Made by a program: the position numbers and the translations under genes
In this document: positions 28,348-37,305 of the stretch, piece after piece
How the letters are laid out: each line of letters begins with the position of its first letter
Position numbering within the stretch: the first letter of the stretch is position 1
Notes under the pieces: generated by a model
Told to the model about the DNA's origin: nothing
Seen by the model: only the letters and a program-made list of their open reading frames with translations
The model's database searches: none
NCBI RefSeq assembly: GCF_022761125.1
Contig: NZ_JAKWJR010000006.1
Span: 124,001-188,000, forward strand
DNA: 64,000 nt
Origin: Nocardioides sp. SR21
Lineage (GTDB): Bacteria > Actinomycetota > Actinomycetes > Propionibacteriales > Nocardioidaceae
Reading direction: 5' to 3'

Positions 28348-29382
28348 GTGGCGACGTACCGGATCTCCCTGGCGATGATCGCCCGCGACGAGGCGCGCTG
28401 CATCGTGCGCGCGCTGGAGAGCGTCCGTGACGTCGTCGACGAGATGGTGGTCGTCGACACGGGCTCGACCGACGACACGGTCGCGCTCGCGGAGGCCGCC
28501 GGTGCGACGGTCCACCACGTCGCCTGGGTGGACGACTTCGCGCAGGCGAAGAACGCCGCGCTCGACCACTGCTCGGGCGACTGGGTCCTGGTGCTCGACG
28601 CCGACGAGTGGCTGGTCTCCGGAGCGGAGGCGGTCGCCGCCCTGCGCTCGACCGAGCCGGGCTTCACCGGCCTGGTCGAGATCGCCAGCCCGACCAGCGA
28701 CGGCAACGTGACGATGATCCGGCAGGCCCGCGTGCTGCCCGGCGCCGCGCGCTACACCGGCCGGATCCACGAGCAGCCGGAGATCATCGGGGCGGAGCGG
28801 CAGCTCGACGTGCGCCTGGAGCACGACGGGTACCTCGCCGAGCAGCTCGCGAGCAAGGAGGGCCGCAACCGCCGGCTGCTCGAGCTGGCCCTGGCGGAGG
28901 ACCCGGACAACCCGTTCCTGTGGTTCCAGCTCGCCCGCGCCCACGACGTGGCGCGCAGCCCCGAGGCCGCGTGCCTGGGCTTCGAGCAGGCCTACCGGCT
29001 GAGCGGCCCGAGCGGCCCCGACTCCCCGCCGTGGCGGCATCCGTTCGTGGTGCGCTACCTCGCCTGCCTGGTGATGACCGGTCGCACCCAGGACGCCATC
29101 GACTTCGCCGTACCGGAGCTGGAGTACTGGCACGGGTCCGCCGACTTCCAGTTCATGCTCGGCCACGCGCTGCTGCAGCACGCGATCGCGAACCCCGAGC
29201 TGCAGCCCGAGGTCGTCCCCCTGGCCGAGCAGGCGTGGCAGACCTGCCTGAGCCTCGGCGACTCCGACCTGCCCGGCGCGGTCGTCGGCCACGGCAGCTT
29301 CCTGGCCGCCCGGGCTCTCGTCGACCTCTACGAGTCGATCGGGCGCGAGGCCGACGCCGAGCGGCTCCGGCGCCTCAGCTAG
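28348..29382 (+). CDS. Glycosyltransferase family 2 with C-terminal TPR-like region (copy 2)
   Basis: 344 aa, GTG start. Same architecture as its upstream neighbour and similar along its whole length (shared SLAMI.RDEARCI, VVVDTGSTD, CSGDWVLVLDAD blocks and the FEQA.RL.GP..PDSPPWRH segment). The metal-site sequence is DADEW instead of DADDW. The two therefore arose by tandem duplication and may act on different acceptors. The 3' end overlaps the convergent LLM gene by 8 bp. Confidence 0.85.
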   Translation: MATYRISLAMIARDEARCIVRALESVRDVVDEMVVVDTGSTDDTVALAEAAGATVHHVAWVDDFAQAKNAALDHCSGDWVLVLDADEWLVSGAEAVAALRSTEPGFTGLVEIASPTSDGNVTMIRQARVLPGAARYTGRIHEQPEIIGAERQLDVRLEHDGYLAEQLASKEGRNRRLLELALAEDPDNPFLWFQLARAHDVARSPEAACLGFEQAYRLSGPSGPDSPPWRHPFVVRYLACLVMTGRTQDAIDFAVPELEYWHGSADFQFMLGHALLQHAIANPELQPEVVPLAEQAWQTCLSLGDSDLPGAVVGHGSFLAARALVDLYESIGREADAERLRRLS

Positions 29383-30409
29383 CCAGCAGCCGCAGCGTCT
29401 CCTCGCGCGCGGGCGAGCGGCCCGGCTCGGTTCCGGTGTAGGCACCCGCGACCGGGTGCACCATCACCTCGTCGACGCCGTACGACGCCGCGAGGTCCGC
29501 GATCCGGCTCCTGGCCTGCTCGGGCGAACCGATCACCCAGCGCTGCGCCATCGCCTCGACCAGCTCGAGGTGCGCGGGCGGCAGCTCGACCTTCTCGGCC
29601 TCCTCGACCAGTCGCTGCGGGCGCAGCTCCTGGCCGGTGCGCAGCGCCAGCATCGCGTGCAGCTGGGGCAGCGCCAGCCGGGTCGCCTCCTCCTCGCTCT
29701 CGGCGACCACGGCGTTCACCGTGAGGAACGTCTGCGGCTCGGCGAGCTCGGGCGAGGGCCGGAACGTCGAGCGGTAGAGCTCGAGCGCCTCGGCCGTGCC
29801 GGACCCGGAGAAGTGGTGGGCGAAGACGTAGGGCATGCCCTTCTCCGCCGCCAGCCTGGCCGAGTAGTCCGACGAGCCCAGCAGCCAGATCGTCGGCACG
29901 CTGCGCGCCCCGGGCGTCGCCTTCAGCGGGTACGTCCGGCCCTGGATGTTGAGTCCGACGCCGTCGGGCTCCATCATCGCGAGCACGTTGTCGACGTACT
30001 CAGGGAAGCGCGTCACCGCCTCGTCGCTGACTCCCCCGGCGCCGTGCCGCAGGGCGTACGACGTCACCGGGTCGCTGCCGGGCGCGCGCCCGATGCCGAG
30101 GTCTATCCGGCCCGGGAACGCCGCCTCGAGCAGCGCGAACTGCTCCGCGACGACGAGCGGCGCGTGGTTCGGCAGCATCACGCCGCCGGAACCCACGCGA
30201 ATCCGCCCGGTCGCCCCGGCGACCAGCCCGATCAGCACCGGCGGGTTGGTGGCAGCGACCGCCGGCATGTTGTGGTGCTCGGCGAGCCAGTAGCGCCGGT
30301 AGCCGAGGCTGTCGGCCACCTTGGCCAGGGACAGGGTCGAGGCGAGCGCGTCGCCGGTCACCTGGTCGCTGCGGACGGGGACGAGGTCGAGTACGGAGAG
30401 CTGAGGCAT
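29375..30409 (-). CDS. LLM-class flavin-dependent oxidoreductase (luciferase family group 1, MsnO8-like)
   Basis: 344 aa. Bacterial-luciferase TIM barrel: LSVLDLVPVRSDQ start, LGYRRYWLAEHHNMPAVAATNPPVLIG, then GSGGVMLPNHAPLVVAEQFALLEA, which is the flavin/phosphate region of the group 1 family, and IDLGIGRAPGSDP. Uses reduced FMN or F420; substrate unknown. It sits 28 bp upstream of the TerC gene in coordinates, on the same strand, so it may be co-transcribed downstream of terC. Confidence 0.87.
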   Translation of the reverse strand: MPQLSVLDLVPVRSDQVTGDALASTLSLAKVADSLGYRRYWLAEHHNMPAVAATNPPVLIGLVAGATGRIRVGSGGVMLPNHAPLVVAEQFALLEAAFPGRIDLGIGRAPGSDPVTSYALRHGAGGVSDEAVTRFPEYVDNVLAMMEPDGVGLNIQGRTYPLKATPGARSVPTIWLLGSSDYSARLAAEKGMPYVFAHHFSGSGTAEALELYRSTFRPSPELAEPQTFLTVNAVVAESEEEATRLALPQLHAMLALRTGQELRPQRLVEEAEKVELPPAHLELVEAMAQRWVIGSPEQARSRIADLAASYGVDEVMVHPVAGAYTGTEPGRSPAREETLRLLAS

Positions 30410-30437
30410 CGTCGGGAGAACGACGCGCCCGGGGCGG

Positions 30438-31433
30438 CTATTCCGCCCCGGCCGCCTCCTTGGCCCGGTCCCGGCTGTCCTTCACCAGGCTGGCGACCGC
30501 GGTGACGACCAGCGTCGTGATGATCACCGCGAGGCTGAGCAGCGACGAGATGTCGGGGACGTGCACCGGGTGGCCGTCGTTGATGAAGGGCAGCTCGTTC
30601 TCGTGCAGCGCGTGGAGGACGAGCTTCACGCCGATGAACGCGAGGATGAACGCGAGCCCGAGCGAGAGGTAGACGAGCCGCTCCAGCAGGCCGCCGAGCA
30701 GGAAGTAGAGCTGGCGCAGGCCCATCAGCGCGAACACGTTCGCGGTGAAGACGAGGTACGGCTCCTGGGTGATGCCGAAGATCGCCGGGATCGAGTCGAG
30801 GGCGAACAGCAGGTCGGTCGTGCCCAGCGCGATGATCACGATCAGCATCGGCGAGACGACGCGGGCGCCGTTCTGGTGGTACCAGAGCTTGAGGCCGTGG
30901 TACTCGTCGCCGACGTTGAGGTGCGACTGGGCGAACTTCACGATCCGGTTCTCTTCCGGATGTTCGTCCTCGTGGCTGCGATAGCTCTTCACGAGCGTGA
31001 CCGCTGTGTAGACGAGGAACGCACCGAAGGCGTAGAAGACCCAGCTGAAGTTCTCGATGAGCTGGTAGCCCAGCGCGATGAAGATGCCGCGGAAGATCAG
31101 CGCCAGGATGATGCCCACCATGAGGGCTTCCTGCTGGTACTCCCGCGGGACCCGGAGCGCCGCCATCAAGATGATGAAGACGAACAGGTTGTCGATGGAG
31201 AGTGAGTACTCCGTCAACCAGCCGGCGAAGAACTCGATGCCGTAGTCGTGCCCGTGGAACACCCAGACCCAGATGCCGAAGGCCACCGCAGCGCTGATGT
31301 AGACGCTGAGCGCGACCGCGCACTCCTTGAAGGACGGTTCGTGCGGGTCACGCGCGATGACGATGACGTCGAACGCCAGCACTGCGACGGTGATCGCAAT
31401 GGTGATGCCCCACTCGAGACTGGTTACTTCCAC
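30438..31433 (-). CDS. TerC-family membrane protein (Alx/MntE-like, probable Mn2+ exporter)
   Basis: 331 aa, GTG start at 31433 with AGGAG seven bases upstream. About eight to nine membrane helices; conserved TerC acidic positions in the SLSIDNLFVFIILM and LFALDSIPAIFGI helices. TerC proteins export Mn2+ or metallate exoenzymes. The upstream leader matches a yybP-ykoY manganese riboswitch, which strongly supports a metal-homeostasis role over tellurite resistance. A cytoplasmic loop (SYRSHEDEHPEENRIVK) carries His/Asp/Glu residues. Confidence 0.9.
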   Translation of the reverse strand: MEVTSLEWGITIAITVAVLAFDVIVIARDPHEPSFKECAVALSVYISAAVAFGIWVWVFHGHDYGIEFFAGWLTEYSLSIDNLFVFIILMAALRVPREYQQEALMVGIILALIFRGIFIALGYQLIENFSWVFYAFGAFLVYTAVTLVKSYRSHEDEHPEENRIVKFAQSHLNVGDEYHGLKLWYHQNGARVVSPMLIVIIALGTTDLLFALDSIPAIFGITQEPYLVFTANVFALMGLRQLYFLLGGLLERLVYLSLGLAFILAFIGVKLVLHALHENELPFINDGHPVHVPDISSLLSLAVIITTLVVTAVASLVKDSRDRAKEAAGAE

Positions 31434-31467
31434 GGACTGCTCCTGGGTTAGGGGGACACAAAGTCGT

Positions 31468-31556
31468 CAGAAGTCTCTTCCATCGTCGTACGACGACCCG
31501 CGGACCCGGAGCATGCTCGTGTTGACGAGACCGCGGCGAAGGAATACTCCCCCCTG
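31468..31556 (-). promoter_or_regulatory. yybP-ykoY-type manganese riboswitch upstream of terC
   Basis: On the minus strand the leader runs CAGGGG then GGAGTA (31545-31556), a TTCC/GGAA helix, a CTCG-TCAACA-CGAG hairpin, and GAGACTTCTG at the 3' side (31468-31477). P1 pairs CAGGGG with CTTCTG (31551-31556 with 31468-31473). The GGAGTA and GAGAC internal-loop halves and the TCAACA loop are the conserved yybP-ykoY features. A following CCCCCT could pair with the GGGGG of P1, offering an alternative structure. Confidence 0.75.
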
Positions 31557-31580
31557 CTGGTCTTATCCAAGCACATCGGG

Positions 31581-32399
31581 CTAGCGGCCACCGAACGGGA
31601 CGCCGAGCTCGGTGAGCACGGCCTCCCCACCGTCGAGGGCGGTCAGCACCCATGTACCCGTTGGGGTGAGGGTGAAGGTGTGCTCGAAGTGAGCGCCCCA
31701 GCTGCCGTCCTCGGAGACGACCGTCCAGTCGTCCTCCAGCACGTCGGTGCGCTTGCTGCCGAGCGTGAGCATCGGCTCGACCGCCAGCGCGATGCCCTCG
31801 ACGAGCTTGGGGCCCTTGCCGGGGCGGCCGTAGTTCGGCACGTTCGGAGCCATGTGCATCTCCGAGCCGATGCCGTGCCCGGTGTAGTCCTCGAGGATGC
31901 CGTAGGAGCCCTGGTCGCGGACGTAGCGCTCCACGGCGTGCGAGATGTCCGTGACCCGGCCACCGCGGCGGGCAGCGGCGATCCCGCGCCACATCGCCTG
32001 CTCGGTGACGCGCATCAGCTCGGTCACCTCCGGGGGTACGGCGCCGACCGCGACCGTGATCGCCGCGTCGCCGTGCCAGCCGCCGACGATGGCGCCGCAG
32101 TCGATGGAGATCACGTCCCCCTCGGCGAGCGTCCGGCCGCCGGGGATCCCGTGGACCACCTCGTCGTTCACCGACGCGCAGATCGAGCCCGGGAAGCCGT
32201 GGTAGCCCTTGAACGACGGCGTCGCTCCGGAACCGCGGATGCTGTCCTCCGCGATCGCGTCCAGCTCCCCCGTGCTGATGCCGGCCCGGACGTGGCCGCG
32301 CAGCAGCTCCAGGGTGGAGCCGACCACGAGCCCGGCCTTGCGCATCAGGTCGATCTGTTCGGGCGTCTTGATCTCGACGCCGCGGTCGAGGAGGCCCAC
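31581..32399 (-). CDS. map: Methionine aminopeptidase, type I
   Basis: 272 aa; removes the initiator Met. Pita-bread fold with metal ligands Asp in ISIDCGAIVGG, Asp in WHGDAAI, His in YTGHGIGSEMH, Glu in LAVEPML and Glu in HFEHTF-adjacent sequence. Third gene of the secY-adk-map unit. Downstream on this strand is the TerC riboswitch rather than infA, so the usual map-infA linkage is broken. Confidence 0.95.
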   Translation of the reverse strand: MGLLDRGVEIKTPEQIDLMRKAGLVVGSTLELLRGHVRAGISTGELDAIAEDSIRGSGATPSFKGYHGFPGSICASVNDEVVHGIPGGRTLAEGDVISIDCGAIVGGWHGDAAITVAVGAVPPEVTELMRVTEQAMWRGIAAARRGGRVTDISHAVERYVRDQGSYGILEDYTGHGIGSEMHMAPNVPNYGRPGKGPKLVEGIALAVEPMLTLGSKRTDVLEDDWTVVSEDGSWGAHFEHTFTLTPTGTWVLTALDGGEAVLTELGVPFGGR

Positions 32400-32421
32400 T
32401 AGCGGTCCTGGGCCGTCAGGA

Positions 32422-32507
32422 CGTGCGGTGCCAAGGCGGAGGAGCGAAGGCGACCTTCAATGCGCAGCGGTCGTCGTGCGACGACAACGCCGGCAGCGTG
32501 CGTCATG
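32422..32507. repeat. Dispersed ~80-bp intergenic repeat, copy B
   Basis: Second copy of the element at 23760-23840, in the adk-map gap. Here the centre is a clear GTCGTCGTGCGACGAC hairpin (32470-32485), and the AAGGCGGAGGAG block lies at 32433-32444. Confidence 0.7.
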
Positions 32508-32512
32508 GCGGT

Positions 32513-33088
32513 TCAGGACTCCGGGATGATGTCGAGCGCCTCGAAGATGCGCTGGGTGACCTCGGCGACCTCGCCCATGCCGTCGACCTCGATGACGAGG
32601 TCGCGATCCTTGTAGACGGCGATCAGCGGCTGGGTCTGCTCGAGGTAGACCTCCTGGCGCCGGCGGATGACGTCCTCGGTGTCGTCGGCGCGACCCTCGA
32701 CCTGGGCGCGCTGCAGCAGCCGGCCCACGATCTCGTCCTGGTCGACCGTCAGCACCATCACGGCGTCGAGACGGTGCCCGGTGAACCGGATCATCCCGTC
32801 CAGCTCCTCGACCTGGGCGAGGGTGCGCGGGTAGCCGTCGAGGAGGAAGCCGTTCTCGGCGTCCGGCTCGTCGATCCGGTTGCGGACCATCAGGTTGGTG
32901 ACCTCGTCGGGGACGTAGTCACCCGCGTCCATGTAGCGCTTCGCCTCGAGCCCGAGCTCGGTCCCCTGCGAGACGTTGGCGCGGAAGATGTCCCCGGTCG
33001 AGATGGCCGGGATCTTGAAGTGCTCGGCGATGAACTTCGCCTGAGTGCCCTTGCCCGCCCCCGGCGGGCCCATGATGATCAGACGCAT
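32513..33088 (-). CDS. adk: Adenylate kinase
   Basis: 191 aa, the short-LID bacterial form. P-loop GPPGAGKGTQ (7-16), AMP-binding FLLDGYPRTLAQ, and a reduced lid (RAQVEGRADDTEDVIRRR) without zinc cysteines. Interconverts ATP + AMP and 2 ADP. Its ATG directly abuts the secY stop, so translation is probably coupled. Confidence 0.97.
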   Translation of the reverse strand: MRLIIMGPPGAGKGTQAKFIAEHFKIPAISTGDIFRANVSQGTELGLEAKRYMDAGDYVPDEVTNLMVRNRIDEPDAENGFLLDGYPRTLAQVEELDGMIRFTGHRLDAVMVLTVDQDEIVGRLLQRAQVEGRADDTEDVIRRRQEVYLEQTQPLIAVYKDRDLVIEVDGMGEVAEVTQRIFEALDIIPES

Positions 33089-34402
33089 TTAGCGGAGGAA
33101 TCCTTCGTAGTTGCGCTGCTGGAGCTGGCTCTCGATCTGCTTGACCGTGTCGAGAGCGACGCCGACCATGATCAGGATGCTGGTGCCGCCGAACGGGAAG
33201 TTCTGGTCGGCCCCGATCATCGCGAACGCGATCAGCGGGATCAGCGCGATGATGCCGAGGTACAGCGAGCCGGGCAGCGTGATGCGGGAGAGGACGTAGG
33301 ACAGGTAGTCCTGAGTCGGCTTGCCCGCCCGGATCCCGGGGATGAAGCCGCCGTACTTCTTCATGTTGTCCGCCACCTCTTCAGGGTTGAAGGTGATGGA
33401 CACGTAGAAGTAGGTGAAGAAGATGATGAGCACGAAGAAGATGCCCATGTAGACCGGGCTGCCGGTCTGCACGAGGTAGTCGCTCACGAAGTTGGCCCAC
33501 CACGAGTCGGCTTCGGGGTTGAACGACGCGAGCATCGCCGGCAGGTACATCAGCGACGAGGCGAAGATGACCGGGATGATGCCGGCCTGGTTCACCTTGA
33601 GCGGGATGTAGGTCGAGCTGCCGCCGAACATCTTGCGGCCGACCATCCGGCGGGCGTACTGGACCGGGATCCGGCGCTGAGCCTGCTCGACGAAGATGAC
33701 CGCGGTGACGATCACGAGGCCGATCAGCAGGACGATGCCGAAGACCCACCAGCCGCTGGTCTTCTGCACGGCCCACAGCGAGGCCGGGAAGGTCGCCACG
33801 ACCTGGGTGAAGATGAGGATCGACATGCCGTTGCCGATGCCGCGCTCGGTGATCAGCTCGCCCAGCCACATGATCACGGCGGTACCAGCGGTCATCGTGA
33901 TGACCATGACGAGGAACGTCGCGGTGCCGTCGTTGTGCAGCAGCGGGTAGATGTCCGGGTCACAGCCCTGGAGCAGCTGGCCCGAGCGCGCCAGCGCCAC
34001 GATGCCGGTCGCCTGCAGGACCGCGAGGCCGAGCGTCAGGTAGCGGGTGTACTGGGTGATCTTGGTCTGGCCGGACTGCCCTTCCTTCTTCAGCGCCTCG
34101 AGCCGCGGGATCACCACGACGAGCAGCTGGAGGATGATGCTCGCGGTGATGTACGGCATGATGCCGAGCGCGAACACCGTGAGCTGGAGCAGTGCTCCGC
34201 CGGAGAACAGGTTGACCAAGCTGTAGAGCTCGGCGTTGGACCCCTCGTTGGCGATGTCGATGCACGACTGCACGTTGGCGACGTTGACGCCAGGGGTCGG
34301 GACCTGGGACCCGAACCTGAAGATCGCGATGATCATCAGGACGAACAGCAACTTACGTCGCAGGTCCGGGGTCCGGAAAGCGTTCGCGAACGCGCTCAGC
34401 AC
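33089..34402 (-). CDS. secY: Protein translocase subunit SecY
   Basis: 437 aa from the GTG at 34402, preceded by AGAGGA at correct spacing; a TTG at 34420 is an unlikely alternative. Ten membrane helices with LFVLMIIAIFRFGSQVPTPGVN near the start, the NLFSGGALLQLTVFALGIMPYITASII plug/lateral-gate region and GFIPGIRAGKPT late. Channel of the Sec translocon with SecE/SecG, which are elsewhere. A strong hairpin upstream separates it from rplO. Confidence 0.97.
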   Translation of the reverse strand: MLSAFANAFRTPDLRRKLLFVLMIIAIFRFGSQVPTPGVNVANVQSCIDIANEGSNAELYSLVNLFSGGALLQLTVFALGIMPYITASIILQLLVVVIPRLEALKKEGQSGQTKITQYTRYLTLGLAVLQATGIVALARSGQLLQGCDPDIYPLLHNDGTATFLVMVITMTAGTAVIMWLGELITERGIGNGMSILIFTQVVATFPASLWAVQKTSGWWVFGIVLLIGLVIVTAVIFVEQAQRRIPVQYARRMVGRKMFGGSSTYIPLKVNQAGIIPVIFASSLMYLPAMLASFNPEADSWWANFVSDYLVQTGSPVYMGIFFVLIIFFTYFYVSITFNPEEVADNMKKYGGFIPGIRAGKPTQDYLSYVLSRITLPGSLYLGIIALIPLIAFAMIGADQNFPFGGTSILIMVGVALDTVKQIESQLQQRNYEGFLR

Positions 34403-34500
34403 GAGATCCTCTTTCTCCAAGCGTGAAGCGGCCCCTGCGACTCACTCGCAAGGACCCGGGGAAGCCTAACAGGCAGGCTGCAAGCCCCAGAATGCGCATC

Positions 34501-34540
34501 GGGCGCGGACGGTCCTGCCTGTGACAGGACCGCCGCGCCC
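34501..34540 (-). terminator. Hairpin between rplO and secY (terminator or attenuator)
   Basis: Two 16-nt arms (GGGCGCGG-CGGTCCTG with CAGGACCG-CCGCGCCC) pair completely except for one bulged A at 34509, around a 7-nt loop. It sits 27 bp past the rplO stop and about 100 bp before the secY start, so secY-adk-map is probably a separately controlled unit. Confidence 0.8.
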
Positions 34541-34567
34541 GGAGCGCTGAAGCGGGTCACCCGTGGC

Positions 34568-35008
34568 TCACACCAGGGTGGTGGTGCCGCCGGCGGCCTC
34601 GATCTTCTCCTTGGCGGAGGCCGAGAACGCGTTGGCGGAGACCTGGACCTTCACCGAGATGTCGCCCTGGCCGAGCACCTTGACCGGGTGACCGTCGCGG
34701 ACGGCACCCTTGGCCACGAGAGCGTCGACGTCGATCGCGCCACCCTCGGGGAACAGGTCGCTGATGCGGTCGAGGTTGACGACCTGGAACTCCACCTTGA
34801 ACGGGTTCTTGAAGCCCTTGAGCTTCGGAAGCCGCATGTGGATCGGCATCTGGCCACCCTCGAAGGCGGACGGAACCTGGTACCGGGCCTTGGTGCCCTT
34901 GGTACCGCGGCCGGCCGTCTTACCCTTCGAGCCCTCACCGCGACCCACGCGGGTCTTCGCGGTCTTGGCGCCGGGGGCAGGCCGCAGGTGATGCAGCTTG
35001 ACCGTCAT
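34568..35008 (-). CDS. rplO: 50S ribosomal protein L15
   Basis: 146 aa. [35 protein letters not shown] N-terminal tail (basic, Gly-rich) that threads into 23S r[21 protein letters not shown], and the C-terminal [22 protein letters not shown]. One base separates it from rpmD. Confidence 0.96.
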   Translation of the reverse strand: MTVKLHHLRPAPGAKTAKTRVGRGEGSKGKTAGRGTKGTKARYQVPSAFEGGQMPIHMRLPKLKGFKNPFKVEFQVVNLDRISDLFPEGGAIDVDALVAKGAVRDGHPVKVLGQGDISVKVQVSANAFSASAKEKIEAAGGTTTLV

Positions 35009-35009
35009 G

Positions 35010-35192
35010 TCACTCCACCTCCTCGACCGTCACGAGGTGACGGACGGTGTTGACCATGCCACGGATCTCCGGGCGGTCCTCCTTGACGACGACATCGCCG
35101 ATGCGCTTGAGACCGAGCGTGCGCAGGGTCTCGCGCTGGTTGGCCTTGATGCCGACGGTGCCCTTCTTCTGCTGAACCTTGAGCTGAGCCAT
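35010..35192 (-). CDS. rpmD: 50S ribosomal protein L30
   Basis: 60 aa from the ATG at 35192 ([16 protein letters not shown]); longer readings of the frame are noise. Typical ferredoxin-like L30 with [11 protein letters not shown] and [11 protein letters not shown]. Start and rpsE stop overlap by one base (TGATG). Confidence 0.95.
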   Translation of the reverse strand: MAQLKVQQKKGTVGIKANQRETLRTLGLKRIGDVVVKEDRPEIRGMVNTVRHLVTVEEVE

Positions 35193-35809
35193 CAGGAGGA
35201 CACCTCCGCCGACACGCCAGCCGGAACCTCGACCCGAGCCTTGAGCAGGGCCGCCGGGGCGACCTGCTCGACCGGCAGGCCACGACGCGCGGCAACAGCC
35301 TCGGGCTGCTCCAGCATCTTCAGGGCCTCGACGGTGGCGTGGACGATGTTGATCTGGTTCGACGACCCGAGCGACTTGCTCAGGATGTCGTGGATACCGG
35401 CACACTCGAGCACCGCACGCACCGGGCCACCGGCGATCACACCGGTACCGGGAGCGGCCGGGCGCAGCATGACCACGCCGGCGGCCTTCTCGCCCTGGAC
35501 CGGGTGCGGGATCGTGCCCTGGATGCGGGGGACGCGGAAGAAGTTCTTCTTCGCCTCCTCGACACCCTTGGCGATCGCTGCCGGGACTTCCTTGGCCTTG
35601 CCGTAACCGACGCCAACGAGACCCTCACCGTCGCCGACGACCACGAGGGCGGTGAAGCTGAAGCGACGACCACCCTTCACGACCTTGGCGACACGGTTGA
35701 TCGCAACGACGCGCTCGATGTAGGCGGTCTTGTCAGCACCCTGGCCGCGACGGTCGTCGCGTCCACCACGGCGCTCGCCACCACGCTGTCCGCGCTGGGC
35801 TCCGCTCAT
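35192..35809 (-). CDS. rpsE: 30S ribosomal protein S5
   Basis: 205 aa. N-terminal Arg/Gly-rich extension ([22 protein letters not shown]), then the dsRBD-like domain ([23 protein letters not shown]) and the S5 C-domain ([34 protein letters not shown]). Involved in decoding fidelity and mRNA unwinding. Confidence 0.96.
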   Translation of the reverse strand: MSGAQRGQRGGERRGGRDDRRGQGADKTAYIERVVAINRVAKVVKGGRRFSFTALVVVGDGEGLVGVGYGKAKEVPAAIAKGVEEAKKNFFRVPRIQGTIPHPVQGEKAAGVVMLRPAAPGTGVIAGGPVRAVLECAGIHDILSKSLGSSNQINIVHATVEALKMLEQPEAVAARRGLPVEQVAPAALLKARVEVPAGVSAEVSS

Positions 35810-35843
35810 GAGACTTCCTCTTCTCTCTTACTTGTCTTTGCGA

Positions 35844-36227
35844 TCAGAAGGTCAGGCCACCGGCGCGAGCGCCGTCGGCCAGGGCCGCGATGCGACCGTG
35901 GTACTTGTTGCCGGCGCGGTCGAAGACGACCCCGTCGACACCAGCGGACTTGGCGCGCTCGGCGACGAGCTCGCCGACCTTCTTGGCCTTGGCGGTCTTG
36001 TCACCGTCGAAGCCGCGCAGGTCTGCCTCCATGGTGGACGCGGACGCGAGCGTCTTGCCCACCAGGTCGTCGACGACCTGCACAGTGATGTGCTTGGACG
36101 AACGGGTGACGACCAGGCGCGGGCGCTCGGCGGTGCCGTTCAGCTTCTTGCGGCCGCGCACCTGACGGCGCAGGCGGGACTTGACCCGCTTGGCGGTGTG
36201 CTTGTTGTTGGAAAGCGAGATCGCCAT
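35844..36227 (-). CDS. rplR: 50S ribosomal protein L18
   Basis: 127 aa. 5S rRNA-binding protein with [25 protein letters not shown]-equivalent [15 protein letters not shown], and the C-terminal [26 protein letters not shown]. Two bases upstream of it on the operon is rplF. Confidence 0.96.
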   Translation of the reverse strand: MAISLSNNKHTAKRVKSRLRRQVRGRKKLNGTAERPRLVVTRSSKHITVQVVDDLVGKTLASASTMEADLRGFDGDKTAKAKKVGELVAERAKSAGVDGVVFDRAGNKYHGRIAALADGARAGGLTF

Positions 36228-36229
36228 CG

Positions 36230-36769
36230 TTACTTACCGGCCTTTCCGACCTTGCGGCGGATGTGCTCGCCGGCGTAGCGGACGCCCTTGCCCTTGTACG
36301 GCTCGGGCTTGCGCAGCTTGCGGATGTTGGCCGCAACCTCGCCGACCAGCTGCTTGTCGATGCCCTGGACGCCGAGCTTGGTCGGGCCCTCCACCGCGAA
36401 GGTGATGCCGTCAGGGGCGTTGAACGTGATCGGGTGCGAGTAGCCGAGCTGGAACTCCAGCTGGGTCGGCCCCTTCGACAGGACGCGGTAACCGACGCCC
36501 ACGATCTCGAGCTTCTTCTCGTAGCCCTCGGTGACACCGACGACCATGTTGTTGACCAGCGTGCGGGTCAGGCCGTGGAGGGCCTTGCTCTGACGCTCGT
36601 CGTCGGGGCGCTTGACGTCGAGGACGCCGTCACCCTTCTCAACCGTGATCGGCGCGGCGACGGTGTGCGACAGCGTGCCCTTCGGGCCCTTGACGGTCAC
36701 GTGCGCGCCGTCGATCGCGACGTCGACACCGGACGGGACCGCAACGGGGAGCTTGCCAATACGCGACAT
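36230..36769 (-). CDS. rplF: 50S ribosomal protein L6
   Basis: 179 aa from the ATG at 36769 ([14 protein letters not shown]); an in-frame upstream extension to 36826 is noncanonical. Two L6 domains; the second ends with [24 protein letters not shown], which is highly conserved and lies at the GTPase-associated region. Confidence 0.97.
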   Translation of the reverse strand: MSRIGKLPVAVPSGVDVAIDGAHVTVKGPKGTLSHTVAAPITVEKGDGVLDVKRPDDERQSKALHGLTRTLVNNMVVGVTEGYEKKLEIVGVGYRVLSKGPTQLEFQLGYSHPITFNAPDGITFAVEGPTKLGVQGIDKQLVGEVAANIRKLRKPEPYKGKGVRYAGEHIRRKVGKAGK

Positions 36770-36797
36770 GCTTGTGTTCTCCTTCTCGGTCTCGTCG

Positions 36798-37205
36798 TTA
36801 CCAGACGTAGGCGAGGACTTCCCCACCCACGCCCTTCTGGTTCGCCTGGCGGTCGGTCAGCAGGCCCTGGCTCGTCGAGATGATCGCGACGCCCAGGCCG
36901 CCGAGCACCTTCGGGAGACCCGTGTGCTTGGCGTAGACCCGGAGACCGGGCTTGCTGATGCGACGGACACCCGCGATCGAACGCTCGCGGTTGCGGCCGT
37001 ACTTCAGCGTGATGGTCAGCGTCTTGCCGACCTCGCCCTCGGAGGGGTCCTTCACGTCGAACGACGTGATGTAGCCCTCCTGCTTGAGGATCTCGGCAAC
37101 GCCCTGCTTGAGCTTGCTGTACGGCATGGAAACCGCGTCGTGGTACGCCTGGTTGGCGTTGCGCAGACGAGTGAGCATGTCTGCGATCGGGTCAGTCATC
37201 GTCAT
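36798..37205 (-). CDS. rpsH: 30S ribosomal protein S8
   Basis: 135 aa ([23 protein letters not shown]). Central 16S-binding protein and, in E. coli, translational repressor of the spc operon. Ends [24 protein letters not shown]. The 148-bp gap upstream, toward rpsZ, contains two strong hairpins. Confidence 0.97.
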   Translation of the reverse strand: MTMTDPIADMLTRLRNANQAYHDAVSMPYSKLKQGVAEILKQEGYITSFDVKDPSEGEVGKTLTITLKYGRNRERSIAGVRRISKPGLRVYAKHTGLPKVLGGLGVAIISTSQGLLTDRQANQKGVGGEVLAYVW

Positions 37206-37305
37206 GGCCGAATTGGCCCTTTCTCGGTGTGGTTTCGATCCGCTTCCGCAGAACGACCTTCAGCGTTTGGTGTTGTGGTTTTCCCGCCGTAACCACCGAC
37301 GGGGG

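Noticed and set aside
32423..34426. 667-codon plus-strand open frame opposite adk and secY
   Set aside because: Antisense to two unmistakable genes; the translation is Asp/His/Val-rich filler typical of the mirror frame of GC-rich genes.
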